A stretch of 64,000 nt of DNA, from assembly GCA_045577455.1 (NCBI GenBank), contig JAZNIJ010000190.1, positions 10,445-74,444 of the forward strand. Direction: 5' to 3'. A program made the position numbers and the translations under genes. This DNA comes from SIG653 sp045577455 (lineage in GTDB: Bacteria > Bacillota > Clostridia > Oscillospirales > CAG-382). The notes under the pieces were generated by a model. The model made no database searches and had not been told where the DNA came from. It saw nothing but the letters and a program-made list of their open reading frames with translations. Below, one piece after another: positions 7,462 through 15,315 of the stretch (its first letter is position 1; each line of letters opens with the position of its first letter).

Positions 7462-8891
7462 TGAGATACGAAACAGTTATAGGACTTGAAGTCCATGTTG
7501 AGCTTGCAACAAAATCCAAAATTTTCTGCTCTTGCGGAACAGCTTTCGGAAGCGGTCAGAATAACAATGTTTGCCCTGCGTGTTGCGGTATGCCCGGTAT
7601 GTTGCCTGTTACAAATAAAAAGGTTGTTGAACTTGGTATGCGTGCAGGTATGCTCACAAATTGTAGGATAAACAGATACACAACCTTTGATAAAAAGAGT
7701 TATTATTACCCCGACCTTCCAACCTCTTACCAGATAACACAGTGGTTTTCTCCTATCTGCGTTGACGGTGGTGTTGAAATTGAAACATCGAAGGGAAAAA
7801 AGGTTATTGGTATAAAGCAGATTCATATGGAAGAAGATGCGGGAAAGTTAGTTCACGATGATTGGAGCGATACTTCTCTCGTTGACTATAACAGAACATC
7901 CGTTCCACTTATTGAAATTGTAAGTCGTCCCGACCTTAACAGCGTTGAGGAGGTTGTTGCATATCTTGATAAGTTGAAAACACTTCTTCGTTTTGCAAGG
8001 GTTTCAGATTGCAAAATGGAGGAGGGTTCAATGCGTTGCGATGTAAACCTTTCAATCCGTCCTGAGGGTTCAACCGAACTTGGCGTCAGAACGGAAATGA
8101 AAAATATGAACTCTATAACCGCAATTTCAAAGGCGATAGAATATGAAGTTGCAAGACATATTGACGCGCTTGAGAGGGGAACAGAGGTTCTTGTTCAGGA
8201 AACAAGGCGTTGGGATGATGTGAAAAACCGTAGCTTCTCTATGAGAAGTAAGGAAATGGCGGCTGATTACAGATATTTCCCCGACCCAAACCTTGCACCA
8301 ATTATTATTGATGATGAATGGTTCAACAGCGTTAAGGATAGCTTGCCCGAGCTTCCCAATGTTAAGAAGGAAAGATATATAAGCGAGCTTGGACTTTCAG
8401 AAACAGATGCTTCAATTATAACTTCAAGCAGAGCATTGTGCGATGCTTTCGAGGGTGCGGTTGAGGTGAGTGGTTCTGCAAAGGATACAGCAAACTGGAT
8501 TCTTGGGGATTGTATGAGCATTTTGCGTCAGAAAAAACTGTCCGCAGATGAGCTTGATATAGACCCTGTTAAGTTGGGAACTATTGTTAAAATGGTTGCA
8601 GAGGGCAAAATTGTTCGTGTTGCAGGTAAAAAGGCACTTCAGGCAGTGTTTGATGAGGATGCAGACCCTGTTCAATATTGTAAAGCGAACGGACTTGATT
8701 CTGTGAGCAACACAGGTGAAATTGAGGATGCTGTAAAGAGAGTGCTTGATGCAAACGAGGCAACGGTTACAAAGTATAAAAACGGAGAAACCAAGGTTAA
8801 AAATGCACTTTTTGGTCAGGTTATGAAAGAGTTGAAGGGGAAAGCAGACCCTGCAACAATTCAGGCAATACTTGCAAAGCTACTTGATTGA
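7461..8891 (+). CDS. gatB: GatB subunit of the aspartyl/glutamyl-tRNA amidotransferase
   Basis: The protein is 476 residues, full family length. GatB binds Asp-tRNA-Asn or Glu-tRNA-Gln, phosphorylates the misacylated residue and receives ammonia from GatA. The N-terminal YETVIGLEVHVEL signature is present, with the FCSCGTAF...CPACCG cysteine cluster of the zinc site near residues 28-45, and QIHMEEDAGK. The C-terminal third has the helical YqeY-like tRNA-binding tail. TAATG couples it translationally to gatA. In contrast to GatA, this subunit looks intact. Confidence 0.95.
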   Translation: MRYETVIGLEVHVELATKSKIFCSCGTAFGSGQNNNVCPACCGMPGMLPVTNKKVVELGMRAGMLTNCRINRYTTFDKKSYYYPDLPTSYQITQWFSPICVDGGVEIETSKGKKVIGIKQIHMEEDAGKLVHDDWSDTSLVDYNRTSVPLIEIVSRPDLNSVEEVVAYLDKLKTLLRFARVSDCKMEEGSMRCDVNLSIRPEGSTELGVRTEMKNMNSITAISKAIEYEVARHIDALERGTEVLVQETRRWDDVKNRSFSMRSKEMAADYRYFPDPNLAPIIIDDEWFNSVKDSLPELPNVKKERYISELGLSETDASIITSSRALCDAFEGAVEVSGSAKDTANWILGDCMSILRQKKLSADELDIDPVKLGTIVKMVAEGKIVRVAGKKALQAVFDEDADPVQYCKANGLDSVSNTGEIEDAVKRVLDANEATVTKYKNGETKVKNALFGQVMKELKGKADPATIQAILAKLLD

Positions 8892-8915
8892 TTTCTTTGG
8901 ATTATTATAAAGTCG

Positions 8916-8946
8916 GAACAGGCGTTTTGTTGAAAAATGCCTGTTC
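8916..8946. terminator. Hairpin closing the aspS-gatCAB operon
   Basis: GAACAGGC (8916-8923) pairs with GCCTGTTC (8939-8946), with a TTTT/AAAA upper stem inside. No T-run follows, so termination strength is uncertain. Confidence 0.5.
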
Positions 8947-8971
8947 TGTATGCTATGAAGTGGGATAGAGT

Positions 8972-10558
8972 ATGTTTCGTCTTATAAACCGTTTTGCGCT
9001 GAAAACAAAAAAGACGGCTGCCGTGTTGATTTGCGTTGTAATCGTCTTATGTTTTGTTGTGGACATTGGAAAATATGCGGATAAAACCCCCCTTGAGGTG
9101 GATTATTCTCGCTTTATAAATGAGGAATTAGATGCCGAGGAAGTTTTTGGAAACATTGACGTTTCTGAAAATGAAAGCGTTTTGTATTATGGCGTTGAAA
9201 ATGAAGTCGAGGGCTTTATATACGGTGAAACAATTCAGGTTTTGGAAGGCGATAAAAAGTCAACTTATGTTACCGCTGTAGCTAATCCTAATTACCGTTT
9301 TGTAAAGTGGAGCGATGGCAACACCGAGGCAAAGCGTTGCGATGTAATTTCAAAAAACACAGTTATTAAGGCGGAGTTTGAATATCTTGGGTTTCCCGAT
9401 ATTTACATAAATGTAGATAATCCGTTGGAAATCAACAAGAACGATTATTCTGTTGCTTCGGTTTCTGTTTCCAATTCCGAAGAAAGATATAACTTTGAAA
9501 ATTTCGGTGTAGGTATTCGTATTCGTGGAAATTCTTCATCAAAGTTTGATAAAAAGTCGTATAAAATCAAGTTTGACTCAAAGATAAATCTTTTAGGCGT
9601 TGGAAAAGCGGCAAGAAAAGATTGGGTTTTAATTGCAAATCATTGCGATCAATCGTTGATGAGGAACTATTATGCATATAAGTTGGCAATGAGTTTTGGC
9701 GGATTTGAAGTTGCTTACGATTGTATTCATGTTAATGTTTATCTTAACGGTGAATTTAACGGTGTGTATCTGTTAACCGAGCAGGTGGAAACAGGCGCAT
9801 CAAGAGTTAATGTGAAAACCGATGGAACAAACAAGGATATTGGCTTCCTTCTTGAGCTTGATTCACGAGTTGAGGACGATGACCCGAACCTTATCACTAT
9901 TGGCGATTTGAAATTTGTTATCAAGAGCGATTATGCAACAAGAGAACAGTATTTGTATGCGGAAAATTATTTGAAACAGTGTAACGAAGCTATAATTTCA
10001 GGTGATTTTGAAAAAATCAGTCAGCTTGTGGATTTGGATTCATTTGTTGATATGTATATATTGCAAGAGTTTGTTAAAAACTTTGATGTTGGTTTTGCCA
10101 GCTTGTTTATGTATATAGAGGAAAATGGCGGAAAGTTATATTTCGGCCCTGCTTGGGATTTTGACCTTTCTATGGGCAACGATAACCGTGTTGATGATGG
10201 GGGCTTTGAGGAGCTTTTTGTTGGAGAATGGTATGGATTTGGCGTTGGTCATGAATGGTTTTATGTTGTAATGGAAAATGAGTGGTTCAAATCAATAGTT
10301 AAAGACCGTTGGAATGAGCTTTATCCACAGATAGATAATCAGATTGGCGGTTGTGTGAGATATTATCTTTCTAACGCTGATGAGCTTGAAAAAAATTTTG
10401 AAAAATGGGATATTTTTGGTGAACGAATCCTTTTTGAACCCGAAATAATCTGCTTTAAGGAAACGCATAAGGAGCATTTTGATTATTTGATTTTCTGGCT
10501 TGAAAACCGTCTTAATTGGCTTAATGCATATTTTAATGAAATCGAGATTGTTAAGTAA
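8972..10558 (+). CDS. CotH-family protein with an InlB-type repeat, membrane anchored
   Basis: The protein is 528 residues. One N-terminal membrane helix (about residues 15-33) is followed by a small repeat-like domain ending YRFVKWSDGNTEAKR, resembling the Listeria-Bacteroides/InlB B-repeat. The CotH domain follows, with IRIRGNSSSKFDKKSYKIKF near residue 187, the LLELDSR block, and the kinase-like DFD signature FGPAWDFDLSMGN near residue 394. CotH proteins are atypical protein kinases of spore coats; related ones occur in secreted proteins of gut and cellulolytic Clostridia. Placement outside any spore-coat cluster leaves both options open. The next gene is an SGNH hydrolase on the same strand. 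Confidence 0.85.
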   Translation: MFRLINRFALKTKKTAAVLICVVIVLCFVVDIGKYADKTPLEVDYSRFINEELDAEEVFGNIDVSENESVLYYGVENEVEGFIYGETIQVLEGDKKSTYVTAVANPNYRFVKWSDGNTEAKRCDVISKNTVIKAEFEYLGFPDIYINVDNPLEINKNDYSVASVSVSNSEERYNFENFGVGIRIRGNSSSKFDKKSYKIKFDSKINLLGVGKAARKDWVLIANHCDQSLMRNYYAYKLAMSFGGFEVAYDCIHVNVYLNGEFNGVYLLTEQVETGASRVNVKTDGTNKDIGFLLELDSRVEDDDPNLITIGDLKFVIKSDYATREQYLYAENYLKQCNEAIISGDFEKISQLVDLDSFVDMYILQEFVKNFDVGFASLFMYIEENGGKLYFGPAWDFDLSMGNDNRVDDGGFEELFVGEWYGFGVGHEWFYVVMENEWFKSIVKDRWNELYPQIDNQIGGCVRYYLSNADELEKNFEKWDIFGERILFEPEIICFKETHKEHFDYLIFWLENRLNWLNAYFNEIEIVK

Positions 10559-10653
10559 GAGATAATGTAGGGCAAAATATAGTGATTTTTGATTGGTATG
10601 CAGAAACTCTCGTTTTTTCGGTTTGAATTGTTTGAAGTGGAGAAATGTGCTGT

Positions 10654-11328
10654 ATGAAACTTGAAGGAAAAAAAGTAGCTTTTTTGGGAGATAGTATAAC
10701 CGAGGGTGCTGGCGTTTCAGATGTTTCTTGCCGATACGATAATGTGTTAAAAAAAGAAAAAAATCTCCTTGAAACATATAATTATGGCGTTGGCGGAACG
10801 AGGTTTGCTCATCAGACTATACCGAGCGATAAGCCGTCTTACGACCTTTGCTTTTGTGGCAGAGCATATAAAATGAACCCCGATGCAGATATTATCGTTG
10901 TTTATGGTGGGGTTAATGATTATCTTCACGGTGATGCCCCTTTTGGAAAAGTTGGTGATGAGAGACCCGATACTTTTTGCGGAGCAACATTTTTCCTTAT
11001 GAAGCTGTTGAAGGAGCTTTATGGTGATGCAAAGATTGTTTTTGTAACACCTGCTCGCTGTGTTTATGGACAGAGCGATACAGTGCCGTCTGTTAACCCT
11101 GTAAAGAAACCCGATGCAAAGCCACTTTTGGAATATGTGAGGGTTATCGAGAAAACTGCAAAACAGTTTAATATTCCAACTTTGAATTTGTATGAAAACT
11201 TGGGTATAAACCCAAATCTGCAAGGAGACAGAGAAAAATATACAGTCGATGGCTTGCATTTCAATAACGATGGCCATAAGGTTTTGGCGAGCTTGATTGG
11301 TAACTTTTTGGAGAGCTTAGAAAAGTAA
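10654..11328 (+). CDS. SGNH/GDSL-family hydrolase
   Basis: The protein is 224 residues. Block I is FLGDSITEG with nucleophile Ser14, block III is YGGVNDYL, and block V is DGLHFNNDGH, giving the catalytic Asp and His near the C-terminus. The family includes esterases, lipases and carbohydrate acetylesterases. No signal peptide is seen, so a cytoplasmic enzyme is likely. The start at 10654 is preferred over the ATG at 10645 because GTGGAG would sit only two bases from the latter. The substrate cannot be deduced. Confidence 0.9.
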   Translation: MKLEGKKVAFLGDSITEGAGVSDVSCRYDNVLKKEKNLLETYNYGVGGTRFAHQTIPSDKPSYDLCFCGRAYKMNPDADIIVVYGGVNDYLHGDAPFGKVGDERPDTFCGATFFLMKLLKELYGDAKIVFVTPARCVYGQSDTVPSVNPVKKPDAKPLLEYVRVIEKTAKQFNIPTLNLYENLGINPNLQGDREKYTVDGLHFNNDGHKVLASLIGNFLESLEK

Positions 11329-11370
11329 TAAGTGATAAGTAATAAGTGATAAGTGATAAGCGGGAAGCAT
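11327..11370. repeat. Short GTGATAAGTAATAA tandem repeats
   Basis: Directly after the SGNH stop codon the heptamer-like unit (A)AGTRATA is repeated about five times. A shorter related run (GGATAAGTGATAAGTG) occurs at about 18388-18405. It has the look of replication slippage and encodes nothing obvious. Confidence 0.7.
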
Positions 11371-11414
11371 AAAAGATATAAAACCAATTGAAAAATGTTT
11401 TTTTAAAATAAAAG

Positions 11415-11450
11415 TCGGAAGAGTATGTAAACCCTTCCGATTTTTGTTTT
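11415..11450 (+). terminator. Intrinsic terminator
   Basis: TCGGAAG (11415-11421) pairs with CTTCCGA (11434-11440), followed by TTTTTGTTTT. This is a standard terminator for the CotH-SGNH transcription unit. Confidence 0.9.
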
Positions 11451-11483
11451 AAAGCTATGTTAAATCTATTATAAAGCAGAAAA

Positions 11484-11881
11484 TGCGCAATTCCTGCGCA
11501 AAAATTTATAAAATAAATGCGCAATTTTTGCGCATTGTACGAATAAGAAAATATAAAAAATCACCCCGAGAATGTAAAAAAACAAGTTCAATACCACGAA
11601 GTGGGAGGAAAAGTTTAAGGGGGTTCAGGGGATTTTTTCAAAAATCCCCTGAAAAAAAGCGCAATTCTTGCGCAATTTACGAAAAATAAATGCGCAATTT
11701 TTGCGCATTGTACGAATAAGAAAATATAAAAAATCTCCCCGAGAATGTAAAAAAACAAGTTCAATACCACGAAGTGGGAGGAAAAGTTTAAGGGGGTTCG
11801 GGGGATTTTTTTAAAAATCCCCTGAGAAAAGCGCAATTTTTGCGCAAATCTGAAAAATAAAATGCGCAATTTTTGCGCAAA
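11484..11881. repeat. Palindrome-rich element, tandemly duplicated with a period of about 173 bp
   Basis: Six copies of the palindrome TGCGCAAtttTTGCGCA (some shortened or with a changed centre) lie at 11484-11500, 11518-11534, 11659-11673, 11691-11707, 11833-11847 and 11865-11881. A long unit beginning near 11512 is repeated at 11685 almost unchanged. Each unit also has a CCACgaaGTGG mini-hairpin, an AAAAGTTTaaGGGGG core and a GGGGATTTTTTCAAAAATCCCC hairpin. The last palindrome is about 50 bp upstream of the HTH-MNT gene. Open frames inside are artefacts of the repeats. Confidence 0.85.
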
Positions 11882-11932
11882 AGGGTTGATTTTTCAATTA
11901 AATTATGATATAGTTGGAATGGGGTGAGGAAT

Positions 11933-12403
11933 ATGACTTTAAAAGAACTGAGAAAAAAACACAAATTATCACAGGAAGAATGTGCAAAATATTTAGAAAT
12001 ACCAAGACGGACATATCAGAATTATGAAACTGATTTATCAAAAATAAATACAGTGAAGTATAAGTATATGGTTGAAAAAATGGAAAAATATGGGCATATT
12101 GACGAGACCAATGGAGTTTTGTCATTGGAAGAAATCAAAGAACTGTGTTCTGAAGTATTTGAGTCGAGGAATGTAGAATATTGTTATTTGTTTGGTTCTT
12201 ACGCAAAGGGGAAAGCCACCGAAACAAGTGATGTGGATTTACTTATTGCAACATCTGATAGCGGATTGAGATTTTTTGACCTGGTTGAGAGTTTGCGTGA
12301 ATCTCTTTGTAAAAAAGTTGATGTTCTGACACTTGAACAGCTTAATGATAATACACAGTTGTTGAACGAAATTTTGAAGGATGGGATAAGAATTTATGGA
12401 TAA
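11933..12403 (+). CDS. MntA-like nucleotidyltransferase antitoxin fused to an N-terminal Xre HTH
   Basis: The protein is 156 residues. Residues 1-55 form a Cro/C1-type helix-turn-helix (LKELRKKHKLSQEECAKYLEIP). Residues 80-150 form a minimal nucleotidyltransferase with GSYAKGKATETSDVD (Gly88, Ser89, Asp100, Asp102), the GSx10DxD metal site of the MNT family. In known MntA-HepT pairs the nucleotidyltransferase AMPylates the HEPN toxin on tyrosine and so neutralises it. The fused HTH suggests that the antitoxin also represses its own operon. The stop codon overlaps the start of the HEPN gene by 8 bases. The upstream palindrome array is an obvious operator candidate. The ATG at 11933 is preceded by GGGGTGAGG. 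Confidence 0.9.
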   Translation: MTLKELRKKHKLSQEECAKYLEIPRRTYQNYETDLSKINTVKYKYMVEKMEKYGHIDETNGVLSLEEIKELCSEVFESRNVEYCYLFGSYAKGKATETSDVDLLIATSDSGLRFFDLVESLRESLCKKVDVLTLEQLNDNTQLLNEILKDGIRIYG

Positions 12404-12734
12404 CATTAAGAATGACAAATATTATATCGGAAAAATAAAAGGGGATTTATTACACATAATAAAAAATACAGAAGGATTATCCGAATATGAAATTGGTGAT
12501 AATGATATACTTGTTGATTCTATAATGTTCAGATTGATTCAAATTTCCGAAAACTGTGATAAATTAACAGATGAATTAAAGAGTAAAAACAGCCATATTC
12601 CTTGGAGAGCGCTTAAAGGATTGAGAAATAGAATAGTTCACGACTATGGTGCAGTTGATTTATTTATTATTTATGATACGGTAATGAGGGATATTCCTCA
12701 GCTATTAAATGAATTGAATACCTTAGAGTGGTAA
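12396..12734 (+). CDS. HepT-like HEPN toxin
   Basis: The protein is 112 residues and all helical in character. It carries the HEPN ribonuclease motif R-x4-H-x-Y as RNRIVHDY, with Arg77, His82 and Tyr84; the Tyr is the known AMPylation target in HepT. The family acts as an RNase toxin (DUF86). The gene overlaps the upstream HTH-MNT gene by 8 bases, implying translational coupling. A strong hairpin follows at 12745-12776. RNA target specificity is unknown. Confidence 0.92.
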   Translation: MDNIKNDKYYIGKIKGDLLHIIKNTEGLSEYEIGDNDILVDSIMFRLIQISENCDKLTDELKSKNSHIPWRALKGLRNRIVHDYGAVDLFIIYDTVMRDIPQLLNELNTLEW

Positions 12735-12744
12735 TATAATAGAG

Positions 12745-12776
12745 TTGGCGCACCTGCTATATAGCGGGTGCGCCAA
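12745..12776. terminator. GC-rich hairpin between convergent hepT and GH2 genes
   Basis: TTGGCGCACC (12745-12754) pairs perfectly with GGTGCGCCAA (12767-12776), with an inner GCTATATAGC palindrome. It lacks a T-run but sits between convergent genes and may serve both. Confidence 0.65.
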
Positions 12777-12821
12777 TGTGCGTCAGTTTATTAAAGCGTT
12801 AAGATGAACCTGTAAAGAAAG

Positions 12822-14510
12822 TTAGTCTTCCCAAACGGCTTTCTTTGTAAAAATTTTATAGAGACGGTCTTTGGGGAACTTAAGCACTCTGTTGTAGGTG
12901 TAAAGCCCGTTCTGTTCCTGTTCAACATCGGTAAGCTGTGTGTAGCAGAATGCCGTGAAAGCAGGGTTTTCGAGAAGTACATCTGTAAGCCCTTCAAGAC
13001 GGGTGAGAAGCTCTTCTTCAGATTTGGGAGCTTCACCATATCCCCAACCGCTTCCTTCTTCTGTCCACCTGATTCCGCCGTATTCACTCATAAATGTTGT
13101 GAACCCTTTTTGGCGTTTTGTTATGCAGGGAACTTGTTCGCCTTTTTTGAGGGGTTCGTAATACTCTCTGAATGTGTCAGGGTTCTGTTCGTAGTTGTGA
13201 ACGCACCAGAAGTCAGAGATGCTGTCAACATGGAACCATCCCGATGAGTCAATAACGGGCCTGAATGGGTCGAAGAGCTTTGTTGCGGTAGTAATGCTTC
13301 TTACAAATTCCTGGTCCTGGTCGTGCTGTGTTTCGTTGAGTGGACACCAACCGATGATGGCAGGATGGTTGTAATCCCTTTGAACTGCTTCCATCCATTC
13401 GGGAATGAAGTTTTTCCATGCCTGCGGCCTGCTGATGTCAAGCCCCCAGTTTGCGTGTTCGCCCCAAACGATGTAACCCAATTTGTCGCAGTAATAAAGG
13501 AATCTTTCTTCAAAAATCTTTTCGTGGAGACGTGCGCCGTTAAATCCAACCTCCATAGAACGCTTGATGTCACCGATAAGCTCGGCATCCGATGGAGCTG
13601 TGTAGATACCGTCGGGATAAAAGCCCTGGTCAAGAACAAGACGCTGATAAACACCCTTGCCGTTAATGAAAAGCTTGCCGTTTACTGCGTAAACGCTTCT
13701 CATACCGAAATAGCTGTTAACCTTGTCATCACCTAATGTGAGTTTGAGGTCATAGAGAAGTGGGCTTCCAATTTCCCAAAGGTGAAGTTCGTTGAGGTGT
13801 ATGTCCAGCATTGCGGTTCTGCCTCTTACTATCCCTTTTGCGCTACCTGTTGCTATACCGTCAAAGCTACTGTCTGCAATAAGCTCCAAGCCGTTTGCAT
13901 CAACACATTCTGCTTCAATGCGAAGGAGACGGTTGTCTATGTCGGGAGTTGCTTTGATACGCTTGATGTATGACTTTGGAACTTCTTCAAGCCAGACCGT
14001 CTGCCAGATACCTGTTGTTCTTGTGTAGAAACAGCCGTGTGAATTAAATTCGGGGCATTGCTTGCCTGCAGGTTGGTTGCAAGAACGAGTATCGTCTGTT
14101 GCAGAAATGGTAATTATGTTCTTTCCGTCTTTAACCTTGGATGTGATGTCGAAGGAGAAGGAAATATAACCGCCAATGTGAGTACCAACGGATTGACCGT
14201 TAACCCAAACCTCGGTAATATAGTCGCAAGCACCGATGTTGAGAATGTATCTTGTGTTTTCTTTGAGATTGATTTCAACTTCTTTTTTGTACCATACAGC
14301 AGGTATAAAATCCTTGTATCCAATTCCAGAAAGGTCGCTTTCGGGACAGAAAGGAACAATAATTTCTTTGGATAATGATTCTGCTTCGGGTAAACCTCTT
14401 TGCCTGCCTGAGAGACCAAAATCAAAATCAAACTGCCATTTTCCGTTAAGATTTGTCCAGTTTTCTCTTTGAAATTGAGGGCGTGGATATTCGGGGCGTG
14501 GAATACTCAT
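12822..14510 (-). CDS. Glycoside hydrolase family 2 enzyme (beta-galactosidase/beta-glucuronidase type)
   Basis: The protein is 562 residues. A sugar-binding jelly-roll N-terminal domain (about 1-175, with WYKKEVEI and VWVNGQSVGTHIGGY) and an immunoglobulin-like domain (about 180-270) precede a TIM barrel. The acid/base Glu393 lies in WCPLNETQHD, the nucleophile Glu476 in FMSEYGG, and GFNGARLHEK matches the NxxRxxH block. No signal peptide is present, so it is probably cytoplasmic. It is short for LacZ and closer in length to compact GH2 enzymes. AAGGAGGC precedes the ATG. It lies 42 bp downstream of the Fur-family gene on the same strand. Substrate is not determinable. Confidence 0.92.
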   Translation of the reverse strand: MSIPRPEYPRPQFQRENWTNLNGKWQFDFDFGLSGRQRGLPEAESLSKEIIVPFCPESDLSGIGYKDFIPAVWYKKEVEINLKENTRYILNIGACDYITEVWVNGQSVGTHIGGYISFSFDITSKVKDGKNIITISATDDTRSCNQPAGKQCPEFNSHGCFYTRTTGIWQTVWLEEVPKSYIKRIKATPDIDNRLLRIEAECVDANGLELIADSSFDGIATGSAKGIVRGRTAMLDIHLNELHLWEIGSPLLYDLKLTLGDDKVNSYFGMRSVYAVNGKLFINGKGVYQRLVLDQGFYPDGIYTAPSDAELIGDIKRSMEVGFNGARLHEKIFEERFLYYCDKLGYIVWGEHANWGLDISRPQAWKNFIPEWMEAVQRDYNHPAIIGWCPLNETQHDQDQEFVRSITTATKLFDPFRPVIDSSGWFHVDSISDFWCVHNYEQNPDTFREYYEPLKKGEQVPCITKRQKGFTTFMSEYGGIRWTEEGSGWGYGEAPKSEEELLTRLEGLTDVLLENPAFTAFCYTQLTDVEQEQNGLYTYNRVLKFPKDRLYKIFTKKAVWED

Positions 14511-14552
14511 GACAAATTGCCTCCTTGAAATGGATTTGTTGTATGTTGTTAA

Positions 14553-14984
14553 TTAGTGCAAGCAATCTTCAGTGCAGATAGTAGCTGATTCTTCGTTGCA
14601 TTCGCTGCATTTGCCGTAAAGAACAGTTTTGTATAAATCAAGCTGAAACCTATGATGAGATTTTATGTGAGAGGATAGCTTTGAAAGCTCGTTGCAGTCC
14701 ATATGTATAACTTTTCCGCAGGAAATACACATAAGTGAGCTGTGCTGATGAATACAACGGTTGCAATCTTCAAACTGATAGAGAAAACTACCTGACTGTG
14801 TTGGTATTTTGGCAACTTTGCCTTTTTTCACCAAGGTGTCAAGCTGTCTGTATACAGTGGCAACTCCAACAGAATAACCTTGGGATTTGAGAATGCTAAC
14901 GATGTTTTCCGCAGTGAAGCATTCTCCTTTGTGGGAGCTGAAAATGTCTTCAACGGTCTTTTTGTGTTTTGTTTCATAACCCAT
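14553..14984 (-). CDS. Fur-family metal- or peroxide-responsive regulator
   Basis: The protein is 143 residues, the usual Fur length. The N-terminal winged helix contains VGVATVYRQLDTLVKKGKV. The C-terminal half holds the dimerisation and metal-binding region with HQHSSLMCISCGK and CSECNEES, two CxxC pairs of the structural zinc site. The family covers Fur, Zur and PerR; the ligand pattern alone does not separate them here. The start at 14984 is chosen because GGGAG stands 8 bases upstream; a longer open frame to 15062 lacks homology. A TTGATT-17-TATAAT promoter lies upstream on the minus strand. Confidence 0.9.
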   Translation of the reverse strand: MGYETKHKKTVEDIFSSHKGECFTAENIVSILKSQGYSVGVATVYRQLDTLVKKGKVAKIPTQSGSFLYQFEDCNRCIHQHSSLMCISCGKVIHMDCNELSKLSSHIKSHHRFQLDLYKTVLYGKCSECNEESATICTEDCLH

Positions 14985-15085
14985 GGTTTTTCTCCCAAAC
15001 GGAAATATTATAATAAAAGAGAAATAGCCACAAAAACGGAATATTTCCCTTAAATCTAACAAAAAATATGCATAAATACACGGAC

Positions 15086-15114
15086 ATTATACTTGTTTTT
15101 AATCTTAAAATCAA
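15086..15114 (-). promoter_or_regulatory. Promoter of the Fur-family gene (minus strand)
   Basis: Read on the minus strand: TTGATT, a 17-bp spacer and TATAAT. It lies about 100 bp upstream of the start at 14984. Confidence 0.75.
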
Positions 15115-15212
15115 TAGCAAGGTAAAAAAATTTTTTTTTTGTGCAATCTGCACATTTCAAGAACATTTTTTTTGTGTAAATAACCAAATATATTTTTTGG
15201 GATTGTTTTTGA

Positions 15213-15241
15213 TTGATTATTTTGAAAAAAGGTGATATAAT
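15213..15241 (+). promoter_or_regulatory. Promoter of the peptide-binding lipoprotein gene
   Basis: TTGATT at 15213-15218, a 17-bp spacer and TATAAT at 15236-15241, 75 bp before the start codon. Confidence 0.75.
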
Positions 15242-15315
15242 GGGATAACACTAATTATATAGAAATCTGAAAAGGTGAAAAGAGCTTTTCATATTTTTCA
15301 TGGAGGTCATTTTAT

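Noticed and set aside
11483..11869. Short frames on both strands in the palindrome region
   Set aside because: They are encoded by the duplicated element, change between copies and lack ribosome binding sites.
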